Part shown: piece after piece, positions 22,534 to 32,129 of the stretch | Numbering within the stretch: position 1 is the stretch's first letter | How the letters are laid out: every line of letters starts with the position of its first letter | Assembly (NCBI RefSeq): GCF_002272895.1 | Contig: NZ_MLAQ01000003.1 | Location: forward strand, 62,001 to 126,000 | Direction of reading: 5' to 3' | From: Helicobacter sp. 12S02232-10 | GTDB lineage: Bacteria; Campylobacterota; Campylobacteria; Campylobacterales; Helicobacteraceae | Length of the DNA: 64,000 nt | Notes under the pieces: generated by a model | Seen by the model: the letters and a program-made list of their open reading frames with translations, nothing else | Told to the model about the DNA's origin: nothing | The model's database searches: none | Position numbers and translations under genes: made by a program

Positions 22534-22634
22534 GCTCATTTTCTTTTTTATTTCTGTTTTCTAAAATACTTTGACCTTTATTGTATAATCTCTGTTGCAT
22601 CTAAAAAGAACTATTTTTTTAAGGGTTAGAAGCG

Positions 22635-23027
22635 ATGTCAAAATATTTCTTTATATTTTCTTTACTATTTGTTTTAGGCTATGGCGGACCGATTTGTGAT
22701 TTTAAAATCAACAATGTTTCATCTCAGATTGATTATGCCCTTAAAAAAAATCCCAATCAAAATCTTTCAGAATTAAAAAAAAATCTTCAAGAACTTGAGA
22801 AAAATTGTAAAGATTCTGATGTTTTGAAAGATATCAATCAAAACATTGAGATGACTCAGAATAATCTAGAACAAGCAAAAATAAATCTTAGTGATGCCCA
22901 AATAAAGGGTAATATTCATCAAATCAGACAGGCTCAGATTGATTTAAAAATAGCCAATTTGCAATACATTGCTGCCAAGCAAGAGCTACTTAGAATGAAA
23001 GATTTGCTCAAGGAAAATAAAAAATAA
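22635..23027 (+). CDS. DUF1090-like periplasmic protein, copy 1
   Basis: A 130-residue secreted protein with a signal peptide of about 17 residues, then PICDFKINNVSSQIDYAL and a long helical coiled coil. The pattern of two cysteines, QI, ELKKNLQELEKNC and repeated amphipathic helices resembles DUF1090 (E. coli YqjC). The function is unknown. The gene contains A8 and A9 runs. The next gene is a paralogue. GGGTTAG precedes the ATG. Confidence 0.68.
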   Translation: MSKYFFIFSLLFVLGYGGPICDFKINNVSSQIDYALKKNPNQNLSELKKNLQELEKNCKDSDVLKDINQNIEMTQNNLEQAKINLSDAQIKGNIHQIRQAQIDLKIANLQYIAAKQELLRMKDLLKENKK

Positions 23028-23102
23028 GTTTATTTTAGTTTTATTATTGTTTGATTATCATAATATTGTGTATTTACACAATAAAATTTATAGGAGTTTT
23101 AA

Positions 23103-23507
23103 ATGATAAAGGTATTATTTTTTAGTTCTTGTTTATCTGCAATATTAATAGCAGGACCGATTTGTGATTTTAAAATCAATAATGTCCAATCTCAAATTAA
23201 TGATGCGCTTAAGCAGAAGAACAAAAACAAAGCTTCAGAACTTAAGCACGCTTTAAGAGAGCTCAAAGAACATTGCAGTGATGAAAAGGTTTTAAGAAAA
23301 ACGCAAGAACAGATCATTAAGCTTGAAAAGAAAATTTCAGAAGCTAAGAATGAACTTTCAGAATTGAAACTGAAAGATAAGACCAATAAAATCAAAAAAA
23401 TGGAAATGAAAATAAAAATGCTTGATACAGAGCTTGAATTTGAAGAAAAAGAATTGCAAAAAATGAAAGATTTATCGAAAGCAAATGGAGCTGAATCTAA
23501 ATCTTAG
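23103..23507 (+). CDS. DUF1090-like periplasmic protein, copy 2
   Basis: A 134-residue paralogue of the preceding gene: the signal peptide is followed by the same GPICDFKINNV segment, then a Lys/Glu-rich coiled coil with the second cysteine in ELKEHCSDEKVLRKT. The C-terminal half has diverged more than the N-terminal half. AGGAG lies before the ATG. The tandem layout points to local duplication. Confidence 0.68.
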   Translation: MIKVLFFSSCLSAILIAGPICDFKINNVQSQINDALKQKNKNKASELKHALRELKEHCSDEKVLRKTQEQIIKLEKKISEAKNELSELKLKDKTNKIKKMEMKIKMLDTELEFEEKELQKMKDLSKANGAESKS

Positions 23508-23572
23508 AGAGGTGCTTGCATTCATTTTTGGTATGATTTTGTTATCTTGAACAAACAACATTAAGGGATTTT

Positions 23573-25117
23573 ATGAACTATGCTGATTCTGCTTTGAGTC
23601 TTTTGGTGCCAGTCTGCGTGATTGGGATGGTTTTTTTTACCAAGAGAGTTGTTCTTTCATTGTTTTTAGGAATTGTCCTTGGCGGGATAATGATGAATTA
23701 TGATAATTTTTGGGGAATTTTTATCTATGTTTATGAGAGGATATCTTCAGTTTTATATACATTGCAAGCAGATAAGAATGGATCATTTAGTCTGTATATA
23801 AGTTGGTGGAGTGTTTATGTCTTTGGTTTTTTGATTATTCTTGGAATTTTGACGCAAGTGATTTCGCACTCTGGGGCGGTAAATGCGTTTGTAAAATGGG
23901 CAAGGCATCGTATAAAAAGTCCGCAAGGATCAGAATTTATAGCTTTTCTAGCAGGGATTGTGATCTTTATTGATGATTATTTCAATGCTTTGACCGTCGG
24001 GCAAATTTCTAAATCTCTTAATGATGCCAATCATTCCACAAGAGAAAGACTTGCTTATGTGATTGATTCAACTTCTGCCCCAGTATGTATCTTGATGCCG
24101 ATTTCAAGCTGGGGGGCTTATATCATAGGGGTTATGCAGACAAGCGTTCCTGCTTCAGTAGGGGATGGCTTGTTTGTATTGATGAATAGTGTATGGAGTA
24201 ATTATTATGCGTGGTTTGCTCTTTTAGCGGTATTTTTAACTATTTATTGGCAAATCAATTTGCCAGCGATGAACAAATATAGAAATATAGGTGTTAGCGA
24301 CTTGCTTCAAGATGATGATTTAAATAAACCTTCAAGTTCAATATGGCTTCTGATAATTCCTGTGCTAGTTTTGATTTTTTCGATCAGTTTTATGATTTTA
24401 TGGACAGGGTATCAGGCAGGAAAAGAAGCGACGCTTTTTGCAATGCTGAAAAATACCGATACAGCGTTTTCTCTTTTTTATGGCGGGTTGTTTGCACTGC
24501 TTGTGAGTATCGTGATTTCTTTGAAGCATTTGCATCAAGAGTCGTTTTTTCTTATGATAACTCGAGGTGTTAAAAGTATGCTCCCAGCAATTTTTATTTT
24601 GATTTTGGCTTGGGCAATAGGTCCGGTGATACGTGATGATATGCAGACTGGAGTTTATTTGGCTGATTTGAGTAAAGAGTTTTTATCCCAACGCGCAGTT
24701 GTAATGATGCCTGTGATTTTGTTTTTGATCTCAGGGTTTATTGCATTTGCTACTGGGACGAGTTGGGGGACTTTTGCGATTATGCTTCCAGTTGGAGTGA
24801 GCGTTGTACTTGCTTCTGGAGGAGATATTATGTTGTCAATTTCTGCAGTGCTTGCAGGAGCTGTGTATGGGGATCATACCTCTCCAATTTCTGATACAAC
24901 AATTTTATCAGCTACCGGAGCAGGATGCTCTGTGCAAAGTCATTTTATTACCCAATTGCCTTATGCGACTACTGCGGCTTTGTGCGCATTGATAAGTTTT
25001 GGAGTGGCAAGTTTGACTTCTTCGCTTTTAGCAGCTTATGTTGTGGGTATTGTATTGATGGTGGGTATATTTTATTTTTATAAAATATTTTTTAAATCCT
25101 CCAAGATTTTGAACTAA
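23573..25117 (+). CDS. nhaC: NhaC-family Na+/H+ antiporter
   Basis: A 514-residue inner-membrane protein with about 12 hydrophobic helices. FIDDYFNALTVG, TSAPVCILMPISSWGAYIIG and ATGTSWGTFAIMLP with GDHTSPISDTTILSATGA are hallmark segments of the NhaC ion transporter superfamily. It probably exchanges sodium for protons, though some relatives carry organic acids. It converges on the transferase gene, and the stop codons overlap by four bases. Confidence 0.84.
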   Translation: MNYADSALSLLVPVCVIGMVFFTKRVVLSLFLGIVLGGIMMNYDNFWGIFIYVYERISSVLYTLQADKNGSFSLYISWWSVYVFGFLIILGILTQVISHSGAVNAFVKWARHRIKSPQGSEFIAFLAGIVIFIDDYFNALTVGQISKSLNDANHSTRERLAYVIDSTSAPVCILMPISSWGAYIIGVMQTSVPASVGDGLFVLMNSVWSNYYAWFALLAVFLTIYWQINLPAMNKYRNIGVSDLLQDDDLNKPSSSIWLLIIPVLVLIFSISFMILWTGYQAGKEATLFAMLKNTDTAFSLFYGGLFALLVSIVISLKHLHQESFFLMITRGVKSMLPAIFILILAWAIGPVIRDDMQTGVYLADLSKEFLSQRAVVMMPVILFLISGFIAFATGTSWGTFAIMLPVGVSVVLASGGDIMLSISAVLAGAVYGDHTSPISDTTILSATGAGCSVQSHFITQLPYATTAALCALISFGVASLTSSLLAAYVVGIVLMVGIFYFYKIFFKSSKILN

Positions 25118-26801
25118 TAGGGGATTGTTTTCCCCTTATCATAATCATTATCTCCACAATAAAATCTTTTGCGTTTTATATCAAATTGTGAGCTAAAAAT
25201 ATTTTTAGATTCGATGTTGTCTTGGGTTTTAATGCCAATCAAAGGAAGCAAAGATTGGATAAAGTCATCAGTCATAAAAGGTTTTTTCAAAGCAGATTTT
25301 ATTAAATCAACCTCTTTTTTATGTTTCATTTTAAATGCATCGGTTACAAAAATCATAAATGGAATTTCTACTCCATAATTACTGCATCTATGTCCGACTG
25401 AATGATCACTTTGAAATACATCTTGAGCGTGATCACTGAAGTAAAAAATAATGGAATCAGTATTTTTAAACAGGTCAAAAATTTGATTTAACACATCATC
25501 GGTATAATACAGAGAATTAACATAGTCACTGATTATTTGTAAGTCTTTTTGATACTTTGTATGTAAATTTTTAGCATCAATATCGCTTGGTTTGAATTTA
25601 GCATAGGAATGGGGAAAGCGACTTTTATACTCTAAGTGTGAGCCTTGCAAGTGGAAAATGATAAGATTTTTATTATTTTTTTCATTTGATGCAGTATCTA
25701 AAAGGGATTTATGTTTTTGATACAAGCTAATGAGTTGTTCATCATAGGATTCAGATGGTTGTGGTGGTGTCCAAAATGAGAAATCCGCTCGGGAAGCTAA
25801 AATGCTCGGATTGCTTTCCCATAGGCTTGTTTTTTCTTGATTAGAAAACCAAAATGTTTTATATCCTGCCATTTTCATAATATCTAAAAGATTCATTTGC
25901 TCATACCAAGGCGTTTTTCTATTTTCATAATCGCTAAAATTTAAGATAGTTTGGAAAACTTGTTCGGTATGGGCTTCTGGGCTGATGACATCTTTAAATA
26001 CAAATAACCCCCCCCCCCAACTTTTGCTTGAGCTTTATCTAAATGAGGAGTATTCTCTAAATCATAACCATAGATATGCATAAAATCTTTTGAAGCACTT
26101 TCTCCTATGATGATGACAATATTAGGTATGGTTGCGTGATTTTGCAATAGATAAGTCTTTGGGTTTTTGAGATTTGATTCTATATTTTTCATATAATTTT
26201 GATATTTTTTAGTTTGCACGATACTTGTGATAATAGAATAAAAGATATTGGTAATATTAATGGATTGAACTAGTTTTTCAAGTGTATGGAATTGATTGAT
26301 TTCATTTTTTACATAATCTTTGATAGCAAGAATTGATAAAACAATGATGGCAAGAGCTAAAAAAATACCGACAAATTTTTTATTGATTGTGAGAATAAAA
26401 TCTTTTTTTATAAGGAAGAATGCCACGCAAATTCCGATATAGACAATAATTAAAATAATGTTGGTCGGTATTTGAAGATAGAATCTTAAAAAATTTTTAA
26501 TTTCATTTTCTTGAGTAGCTAAAATTGTATCGAAAATATTTGGTGAAATAGGGGTATTGAAATTAACAATGCAAAATAAATCAATAAAGCCTACAATCAT
26601 ACAGAATAAAACGATTATGTTTTTGATAATACAACGCCATTTTTTAGACTTCAAAAAATCAAGTAAAAAATAAATTATCAAGATAAAAATAAAGCTATAA
26701 ATGACAGGTCTAGTATAGTTGCTGAGTTTTGTAAAAGGAGTAAAGAGCGGGATAATGGCGTTTATCAAAATAAATATATAGAATCTTTTATCTAATATCA
26801 T
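25114..26801 (-). pseudogene. Phase-variable phosphoethanolamine-transferase-like protein, OFF
   Basis: Two leftward ORFs (26801-25941 and 25896-25114) are halves of one gene split by a frame change at an 11-base G tract (coding strand). Reading across the tract in the other frame gives GLFVFKDVISPEAHT, the segment expected after the nucleophile region, and runs into the second half without a stop. The N-terminal half has five membrane helices and GESASKDFMHIYGY, the catalytic metal/nucleophile site. The C-terminal half has FSDHAQDVF and SDHSVGHR metal ligands. This is the EptA/sulfatase-like layout for modifying lipid A or surface glycans. Twelve or nine Gs would give a full protein of about 562 residues. 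The start ATG has GGAA upstream. Confidence 0.85.
26008..26018. repeat. Homopolymer C11 (G11 on coding strand) contingency tract
   Basis: Eleven C residues in a row inside the transferase gene. It is the longest homopolymer I see in the window and lies exactly where the reading frame changes. Poly-G/C tracts of this length slip during replication in Helicobacter and Campylobacter. Confidence 0.95.
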
Positions 26802-26974
26802 TAAAATTCCTATCCCATTTAAAATTAAGAATGTAGATTATATCTAAATAATTATCTATTATATAGATATTGAAATATGTAGAAAACAAAGAAGAAAAAT
26901 TTTCATTTTTATAATGTTTTGTTTTTTAGGGAGAAAAAGGGAGACAAAAAGAAAAAAAGGGGAGGAGGAAAGGC

Positions 26975-27088
26975 TTAGGATTTAGATTCTAAGCTTTGGA
27001 TTATCTCAATGTGGCTGATATTGAGACAAATAAATTTATAAGACAGATAAATCATTACAGGCCACGCACAAAGATATAATGTTGTCAT
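26975..27088 (-). CDS. Small single-helix protein at the end of the cyd operon
   Basis: A 37-residue protein with one hydrophobic helix, YLCAWPVMIYLSYKFICL, starting at an ATG with GGAAG five bases before it, 10 bases after the cydB stop. Size, single helix and place after cydB match CydX/CbdX-type accessory subunits of bd oxidase, although it has no clear CydX signature. A longer ORF in this frame runs into cydB but lacks a ribosome-binding site. The downstream 170 bases hold a purine-rich stretch (plus strand 26929-26972) and no gene. Confidence 0.6.
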   Translation of the reverse strand: MTTLYLCAWPVMIYLSYKFICLNISHIEIIQSLESKS

Positions 27089-27098
27089 TTTGCTTCCT

Positions 27099-28226
27099 TT
27101 AATAGAGATGTGAGGAATTTTTAATTTCCTCTTCGGTAAGTTTGACTTTATCCATAGAATACCAAACATATACGATATAAGCAAGTACAAAAGGAATGAG
27201 CAATGATACATAACTCATCGCCACAAGTGTGTAGTGACTTGAAGAGGCATTTTCTATGGTTAGTGAGCTTGAAAGGTTATAGGTTGATGGATAAAAAGGA
27301 CTTTCTCCTAACCCTACGTTTAAAAATATCGCCATTACAGTAAGAATAGTCCCTGCTCCCAAGATAAAGATAGATTTTTCGTAGTCTTTGAAGACATTTA
27401 AATAAATCCCTGATAAAACACCCACCACCCCGACTAGAAAGATCACAAGCAAATAAGGGTGTTTGATAAAAGCAAGAAAATATTGATGGCTAATCATTAC
27501 AATTTCTCCATTTTGGGCAATTCCAAATCCATCTTTGAGGCATATCCACGCAATAAATCCGAGAAAAAATGGCAGAAAAAGCAAGGTATTGATAAGCATT
27601 TGTTTTTTTGCACGCTCCCTAATAATGATTTGATCAATATTATTGAACAGATAACTTGCACCAATAATGCGAGAAAGAAATACAAGAGCAAAGCCTAATA
27701 AATAGTTTGCAGGGTTTTGCAGTTGTTCAAGACCTCTAGATTCGCTTTTCCAATCTACAAAATTATATTCACCCAGCTCGAAGTTTGAACCTGAAAAAAA
27801 TGTGCTGACAGCAACTCCGATTAAAAATACTCCCAAATATCCGTTGATGTATAAAAATATTTCATAAGTTTTTTTCCCCCAGACATTTCCTTTTTTCGTT
27901 CTAAATTCATAGGCTACAGCTTGAAGAATGAAACAAAATAAAATGCATAGCCATACCCAATAAGCCCCTCCAAAACTTGTAGAGTAAAATAAAGGAAATG
28001 CGGCAAATGAGGCACCCCCAAAAAGAACCAAAGTCGTAAAGGTTAGTTCCCATTTTCGACCCAGAGAATTGATAATCAAGGTTTTTTCCAACTCTGTTTT
28101 GGCAAGTGCATTTAAAAGCGACTGCCCGCCTTGAACAAAAAACATCATCACGAGTCCGCCACCTAACAGACTGATGATGCACCACCAATAAACTTGCAGT
28201 TGGTATAGACTCAGTGTTTCAAACAT
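27099..28226 (-). CDS. cydB: Cytochrome bd oxidase subunit II
   Basis: A 375-residue membrane protein with eight or nine helices, pairing with CydA in the quinol:O2 oxidoreductase. Segments such as YQLQVYWWCIISLLGGGLVMMFFVQGG at the start and AALFYST-like FPLFYSTSFGGAYWVW are typical. ATG 28226 is chosen because GGA lies seven bases before it; an in-frame start 15 codons upstream would lie deep in cydA. The gene starts inside the cydA end (8-base overlap). Confidence 0.88.
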   Translation of the reverse strand: MFETLSLYQLQVYWWCIISLLGGGLVMMFFVQGGQSLLNALAKTELEKTLIINSLGRKWELTFTTLVLFGGASFAAFPLFYSTSFGGAYWVWLCILFCFILQAVAYEFRTKKGNVWGKKTYEIFLYINGYLGVFLIGVAVSTFFSGSNFELGEYNFVDWKSESRGLEQLQNPANYLLGFALVFLSRIIGASYLFNNIDQIIIRERAKKQMLINTLLFLPFFLGFIAWICLKDGFGIAQNGEIVMISHQYFLAFIKHPYLLVIFLVGVVGVLSGIYLNVFKDYEKSIFILGAGTILTVMAIFLNVGLGESPFYPSTYNLSSSLTIENASSSHYTLVAMSYVSLLIPFVLAYIVYVWYSMDKVKLTEEEIKNSSHLY

Positions 28227-29781
28227 TTTCATTTCCTTTTTTGTCTGATTTGAAAAATACAGGGTTTTCAAATCCTAATTTGATTTGCTTGATCATAATG
28301 GTGATTTCAGCAATCAATAGCGCGGTAAATAAAATTGCAAAGATTGCCAAAGAAATTCCTACATTAACGCTTGAAAGATGTGTTGCTGCAATTCCAACAG
28401 GCATCAGATCTTGAATAGCCCAAGGTTGTCTGCCTACTTCAGCTACAATCCAGCCTGCTTCTGCAGCAATATAGCCTAGAGGAATGCTAAAAACACAAAG
28501 CCATAAGATTTTTTTGTATTTTTCAATGGAGTTTGCCATACTCAAATACAGAACTACAATAAAAAGAAGCAAAAAGTAACTCCCCAAAGCCACCATAAGA
28601 TGGAAGCTATAAAAAGTTGTCGCGATTGGGGGAATGGTCTCTTTAGGATCATTTAAAAATCCATAACCAAAATTTTTCATATTTGCTTCTAAAACACTTT
28701 GAGCAGCCCGCATTTTTTCAGAATCATTATTTGCTTTTGCTTCTTTGTAGTTTTTGAGGGCATTGACAGCCATCTTGCCACTATCAATCTTTTCTTGCAT
28801 TGGAGGAATCAAAAATTTTGGATTTCCATAAATTAAATCATCAATTCCAGGCACAAAACTATTTAGGCTTCGATTTCCCAATAAAGAAAGAGCATATGGA
28901 ATTTGGAGATTAAATAGGAAAGTTTCTTGCTTGTCTCCAGGTTGCTTGTTTGGATTGAGAATTCCAAAGGCTACCAAAGAAGCACGTTTTTCGCCTTGAT
29001 AAATACCTTCCATTGCCGCTAGTTTCATAGGTTGATGCTGTGTAACGCGGTATGCACTTTCATCGCCACTAAACATCAAAAATATTGCCGTAACTAAGCC
29101 AAAACTTGCCCCAACAATAAGACTTTTTTTAGCTGCCCAAAAATCTCTTTTTTTGAGGAGAAAATAGGCAGATATCCCCATTACAAACAAAGCACTGATG
29201 ACATAACCGCTACCAATAGTGTGTAAAAATTTTGAGACTGCAACCGGAGAAAGGGCAACTTCCCAAAAGTTTGTCATTTCATTTCGGGCTGTTTGGGGAT
29301 TGAATGTTGTGCCGATGGGATATTGCATCCAAGCATTGGCAACAAGTATCCAAAATGCGCTTAAATTGCTTCCGATAGCTACAAGCCAAGTGGAGAGTAG
29401 GTGGAATTTTTTTGAGACTTTATTCCAACCAAAAAACATCACTGCAAAAAAAGTTGCCTCCAAGAAAAATGCCATAATCCCTTCAATGGCCAAGGGAGCT
29501 CCGAAAATATCCCCGACAAACCAAGAATAATTCGCCCAGTTTGTACCAAACTCAAATTCCATAATAATGCCTGTAGCCACACCTATGGCAAAATTAATTC
29601 CAAAAAGTCCCATCCAAAATTTTGTAATTTTTTTCCATTCTTCTTTTCCTGTTTTGATATAGATGCTCTCCATAATCGCAACGATAAAAGAAAGCCCGAG
29701 TGTTAGGGGAACAAACAAGAAATGATAAAGAGCTGTAAGGGCGAACTGCGCCCTTGAATAATCCACACTTGAGAAGTCCAT
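28219..29781 (-). CDS. cydA: Cytochrome bd oxidase subunit I
   Basis: A 520-residue subunit carrying haems b558, b595 and d. The proximal haem ligands are visible as the N-terminal FALTALYHFLFVPLTLG histidine and in the GxG-rich helix GRQPWAIQDLMPVG near the C-terminus. The Q-loop (about 250-330) includes KLAAMEG and the quinol-binding region KQPGDKQ. It supports microaerobic respiration alongside cbb3 oxidase. H. pylori lacks this enzyme, so it helps place the organism outside that species. Confidence 0.93.
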   Translation of the reverse strand: MDFSSVDYSRAQFALTALYHFLFVPLTLGLSFIVAIMESIYIKTGKEEWKKITKFWMGLFGINFAIGVATGIIMEFEFGTNWANYSWFVGDIFGAPLAIEGIMAFFLEATFFAVMFFGWNKVSKKFHLLSTWLVAIGSNLSAFWILVANAWMQYPIGTTFNPQTARNEMTNFWEVALSPVAVSKFLHTIGSGYVISALFVMGISAYFLLKKRDFWAAKKSLIVGASFGLVTAIFLMFSGDESAYRVTQHQPMKLAAMEGIYQGEKRASLVAFGILNPNKQPGDKQETFLFNLQIPYALSLLGNRSLNSFVPGIDDLIYGNPKFLIPPMQEKIDSGKMAVNALKNYKEAKANNDSEKMRAAQSVLEANMKNFGYGFLNDPKETIPPIATTFYSFHLMVALGSYFLLLFIVVLYLSMANSIEKYKKILWLCVFSIPLGYIAAEAGWIVAEVGRQPWAIQDLMPVGIAATHLSSVNVGISLAIFAILFTALLIAEITIMIKQIKLGFENPVFFKSDKKGNENV

Positions 29782-29790
29782 ATTTCTTCC

Positions 29791-30009
29791 TTATTTTGTT
29801 AAATTTTCAAGCACGAAAGAGCTTTTTTGTTCATTGGTATTGAAGGTATTGTCAATATTTTTGTCAAACAAAAAAATTTTTAAAATTCCAAACATAATGA
29901 TAAGCTTGATAATGATAATCTTCCAAAGAGTTTTTCCTGTTTCCATTTTTTTGAAACCTTCAATATAGAATAGAAAAACTCTTTTGAAAAAATAATGCAA
30001 CCTTAACAT
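29791..30009 (-). CDS. DUF4492 small membrane protein upstream of cydA
   Basis: A 72-residue protein with YIEGFKKMETGKTLWKIIIIKL and one membrane helix at about 30-48, the pattern I associate with DUF4492, which is found beside bd oxidase genes in Campylobacterota and Bacteroidetes. It starts at an ATG preceded by GAGG and ends nine bases before cydA, so it heads the leftward operon DUF4492-cydA-cydB-small protein. A role in oxidase assembly or stability is likely but inferred from position. Confidence 0.75.
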   Translation of the reverse strand: MLRLHYFFKRVFLFYIEGFKKMETGKTLWKIIIIKLIIMFGILKIFLFDKNIDNTFNTNEQKSSFVLENLTK

Positions 30010-30166
30010 CTTTGCCTCGTTTTGGTATATTCTGAAATACTAAATGGGTATTTTAACACCTTAAGCTTAGGAGCAAATTCAATCGGGCTTTTGTAAAAAA
30101 GTTCAATAAAATATGCAATAATTTGGTTAGAGTACCAAAAATAATAAATTTATTTCAAGGATTAAA

Positions 30167-32113
30167 ATGACGTTTTTGGAAATTTTGAAAATGAATGACA
30201 AACCCCAAATTGAAAATGAAATCTCAAGAAGGTTTGCTAAAAATATGGAATTTTTTCATCAAACTTCCCCAAGGCTTTTTGATACTCTTAAGGCTCCTGC
30301 AAGCGAATATAATTTGCTTTTTGATGAAAAAGGACTCAACATTATCAATTTAAAAAGCCGGCAGCTTACTTATCCTTGTGTTGAAGACCAACACCAGATG
30401 GTTGCAATTTGTGAAGATATTGCTCGATCCCCTGTTTCTAATCCAAAATGGAAGATCCATACCAATCATATTTATCTAGACAAAATGGATATTTCCAAAC
30501 TTCCAATCACTGGTGATGCTTGCAATTCCTTCATTGATCTCTTGCATAAGCACGGGGGGATTAAAGAATATTATTTGAGCCGTTCTTTTCTTCCCACTAC
30601 GACTATTTTTGGGTTATTAGGCGGGTTATTTTTAGAATTTATTCGGGAGCGAGGAGTATTTTTTCATTCTTTGCTTATTTTTGAAGAAAATATCGATATG
30701 TTTCGAATTAGCTGTTATTTTGTCGATTATGAAGAACTGTTTAAAAATACTTCGCCTAAAAGTTGTTATATTTTTGTCAAAGACCTTGTGGATAAATTTT
30801 TTATCCGCAATTTTTTTGTACAAAAAAAGATCACGAATAATTTTTTGAGGCTTGAGCTTAAAATATATTCTAGTCCCAAGATTGATGCAGTTCAAAAGGT
30901 TATTGAAGAGGAATATGCAAGTAATGCAAGAGGATGGGGAAGTTTTGAGGATGAAATGATTGGGATTGAGAATACCTTTAAGAATATTCCGTTCAAGAGT
31001 CTTAAAAATCCTGTTCTAAAAATTCCTCAAAGAGTCAATGCGCCCATTTGTGTCGTAGGTAATGGAGCGAGCTTGGATGGGTTACTTCCTTTTATCAAAA
31101 GCAATCAAAATAAGATGATTATTTTTAGTTGTGGCACGGCGTTAAAGCCTCTGAGGGCTTATGGCGTTGTACCTGATTTTCAAATAGAGATTGAACGGAT
31201 TGATTATCTTTTGGATGTTTTAAAAGATGCTCCATTGGGGAATATTCCTCTGTTGTGTGGGAATATGGTCAATCCCTCAGTATTGGATTTAGCAAAGGAA
31301 GCTTATATTTTTATGCGTGGGGGGAGTGCGAGCGGGTATCTTTATGGATCCAAAAGCGTAATGGAATACAGCGCGCCTTTTGTGGGTAATGCAGGTTTTG
31401 CTTTGGCTTGCCAGCTTGGAAGTGAAGTATTGATGTGTGGGCTAGATTGTGGCTATATTGAAGGTTTGGGAAAACACGCCTCATCTTCTTTTTATGGAGA
31501 TGAAGAATTTGTTTTGCCTCCAGGTGCAGTTGTTGTAAGAGGGAATTTTGATAAAAATGTCTATAGCGATTCGATTTTTTTGCTTTCAATGCATCAAATT
31601 TCTTTAGCCATTAAAACTTTTATTCCAAAGATGGCTTTAAATCTTGGAGAGGGGGCATATATCGAAGGAGCCAGACCGACTCGGGCGCAAGAATTTAATT
31701 TGGCAAAAATCAATAAGAAAAAAATTATTAAACAGATTAAAAGTTATTTTGTTAAAAACTTTAAAGAAATTTTCACAGATCAAAGAGAAGATCTTTACAC
31801 TGGAGAGCTTTCAAGTTTTAAAGATGAGCTTATTGAAATTTTTAGAACACCAATCAAAACAAAGAGAGAGCTTTTTGCCTTGATTGATAGGGTCAATTTA
31901 TTGTGTGTGAAAAAAAGTTCAACCTCTCCTTTTGTAGGCATTTTGTTTGAGGGTTCTTTGGCGCATATGTGTCAAAGCTTAATGATAGCGTGCTTGCATT
32001 TGCCAAACGATACAATTGGAATGTTTTATGAAGATGCTAAACTAGCGATTTGGGAGGCCTTGGATAAAATGATGTTTAAATATCGCTTGCAGGCTTTGAT
32101 GCAACCTGCTTAA
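30167..32113 (+). CDS. Maf-type (DUF115) motility-associated glycosyltransferase
   Basis: A 648-residue cytoplasmic protein of the DUF115/6-hydroxymethylpterin-pyrophosphokinase-like family. The core begins near residue 285 with CVVGNGASLDGLLPFIK, followed by the SCGTALKPLRAYGVVPDF segment that resembles a sialyltransferase-like nucleotide-sugar site. Maf proteins transfer pseudaminic or legionaminic acid to flagellin in Campylobacter and Helicobacter; absence blocks flagella. It stands alone here with no flagellin or sugar genes beside it. Confidence 0.82.
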   Translation: MTFLEILKMNDKPQIENEISRRFAKNMEFFHQTSPRLFDTLKAPASEYNLLFDEKGLNIINLKSRQLTYPCVEDQHQMVAICEDIARSPVSNPKWKIHTNHIYLDKMDISKLPITGDACNSFIDLLHKHGGIKEYYLSRSFLPTTTIFGLLGGLFLEFIRERGVFFHSLLIFEENIDMFRISCYFVDYEELFKNTSPKSCYIFVKDLVDKFFIRNFFVQKKITNNFLRLELKIYSSPKIDAVQKVIEEEYASNARGWGSFEDEMIGIENTFKNIPFKSLKNPVLKIPQRVNAPICVVGNGASLDGLLPFIKSNQNKMIIFSCGTALKPLRAYGVVPDFQIEIERIDYLLDVLKDAPLGNIPLLCGNMVNPSVLDLAKEAYIFMRGGSASGYLYGSKSVMEYSAPFVGNAGFALACQLGSEVLMCGLDCGYIEGLGKHASSSFYGDEEFVLPPGAVVVRGNFDKNVYSDSIFLLSMHQISLAIKTFIPKMALNLGEGAYIEGARPTRAQEFNLAKINKKKIIKQIKSYFVKNFKEIFTDQREDLYTGELSSFKDELIEIFRTPIKTKRELFALIDRVNLLCVKKSSTSPFVGILFEGSLAHMCQSLMIACLHLPNDTIGMFYEDAKLAIWEALDKMMFKYRLQALMQPA

Positions 32114-32129
32114 ATTTTTTTGATAGCTT

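Noticed and set aside
26929-26972. Purine-rich stretch after the cyd operon as a terminator
   Set aside because: No stem is formed; it is only a biased run and has no gene.
26975-27211. 78-codon form of the small cyd-linked protein
   Set aside because: It overlaps cydB by over 100 bases and has no ribosome site; the 37-residue start at 27088 has GGAAG.
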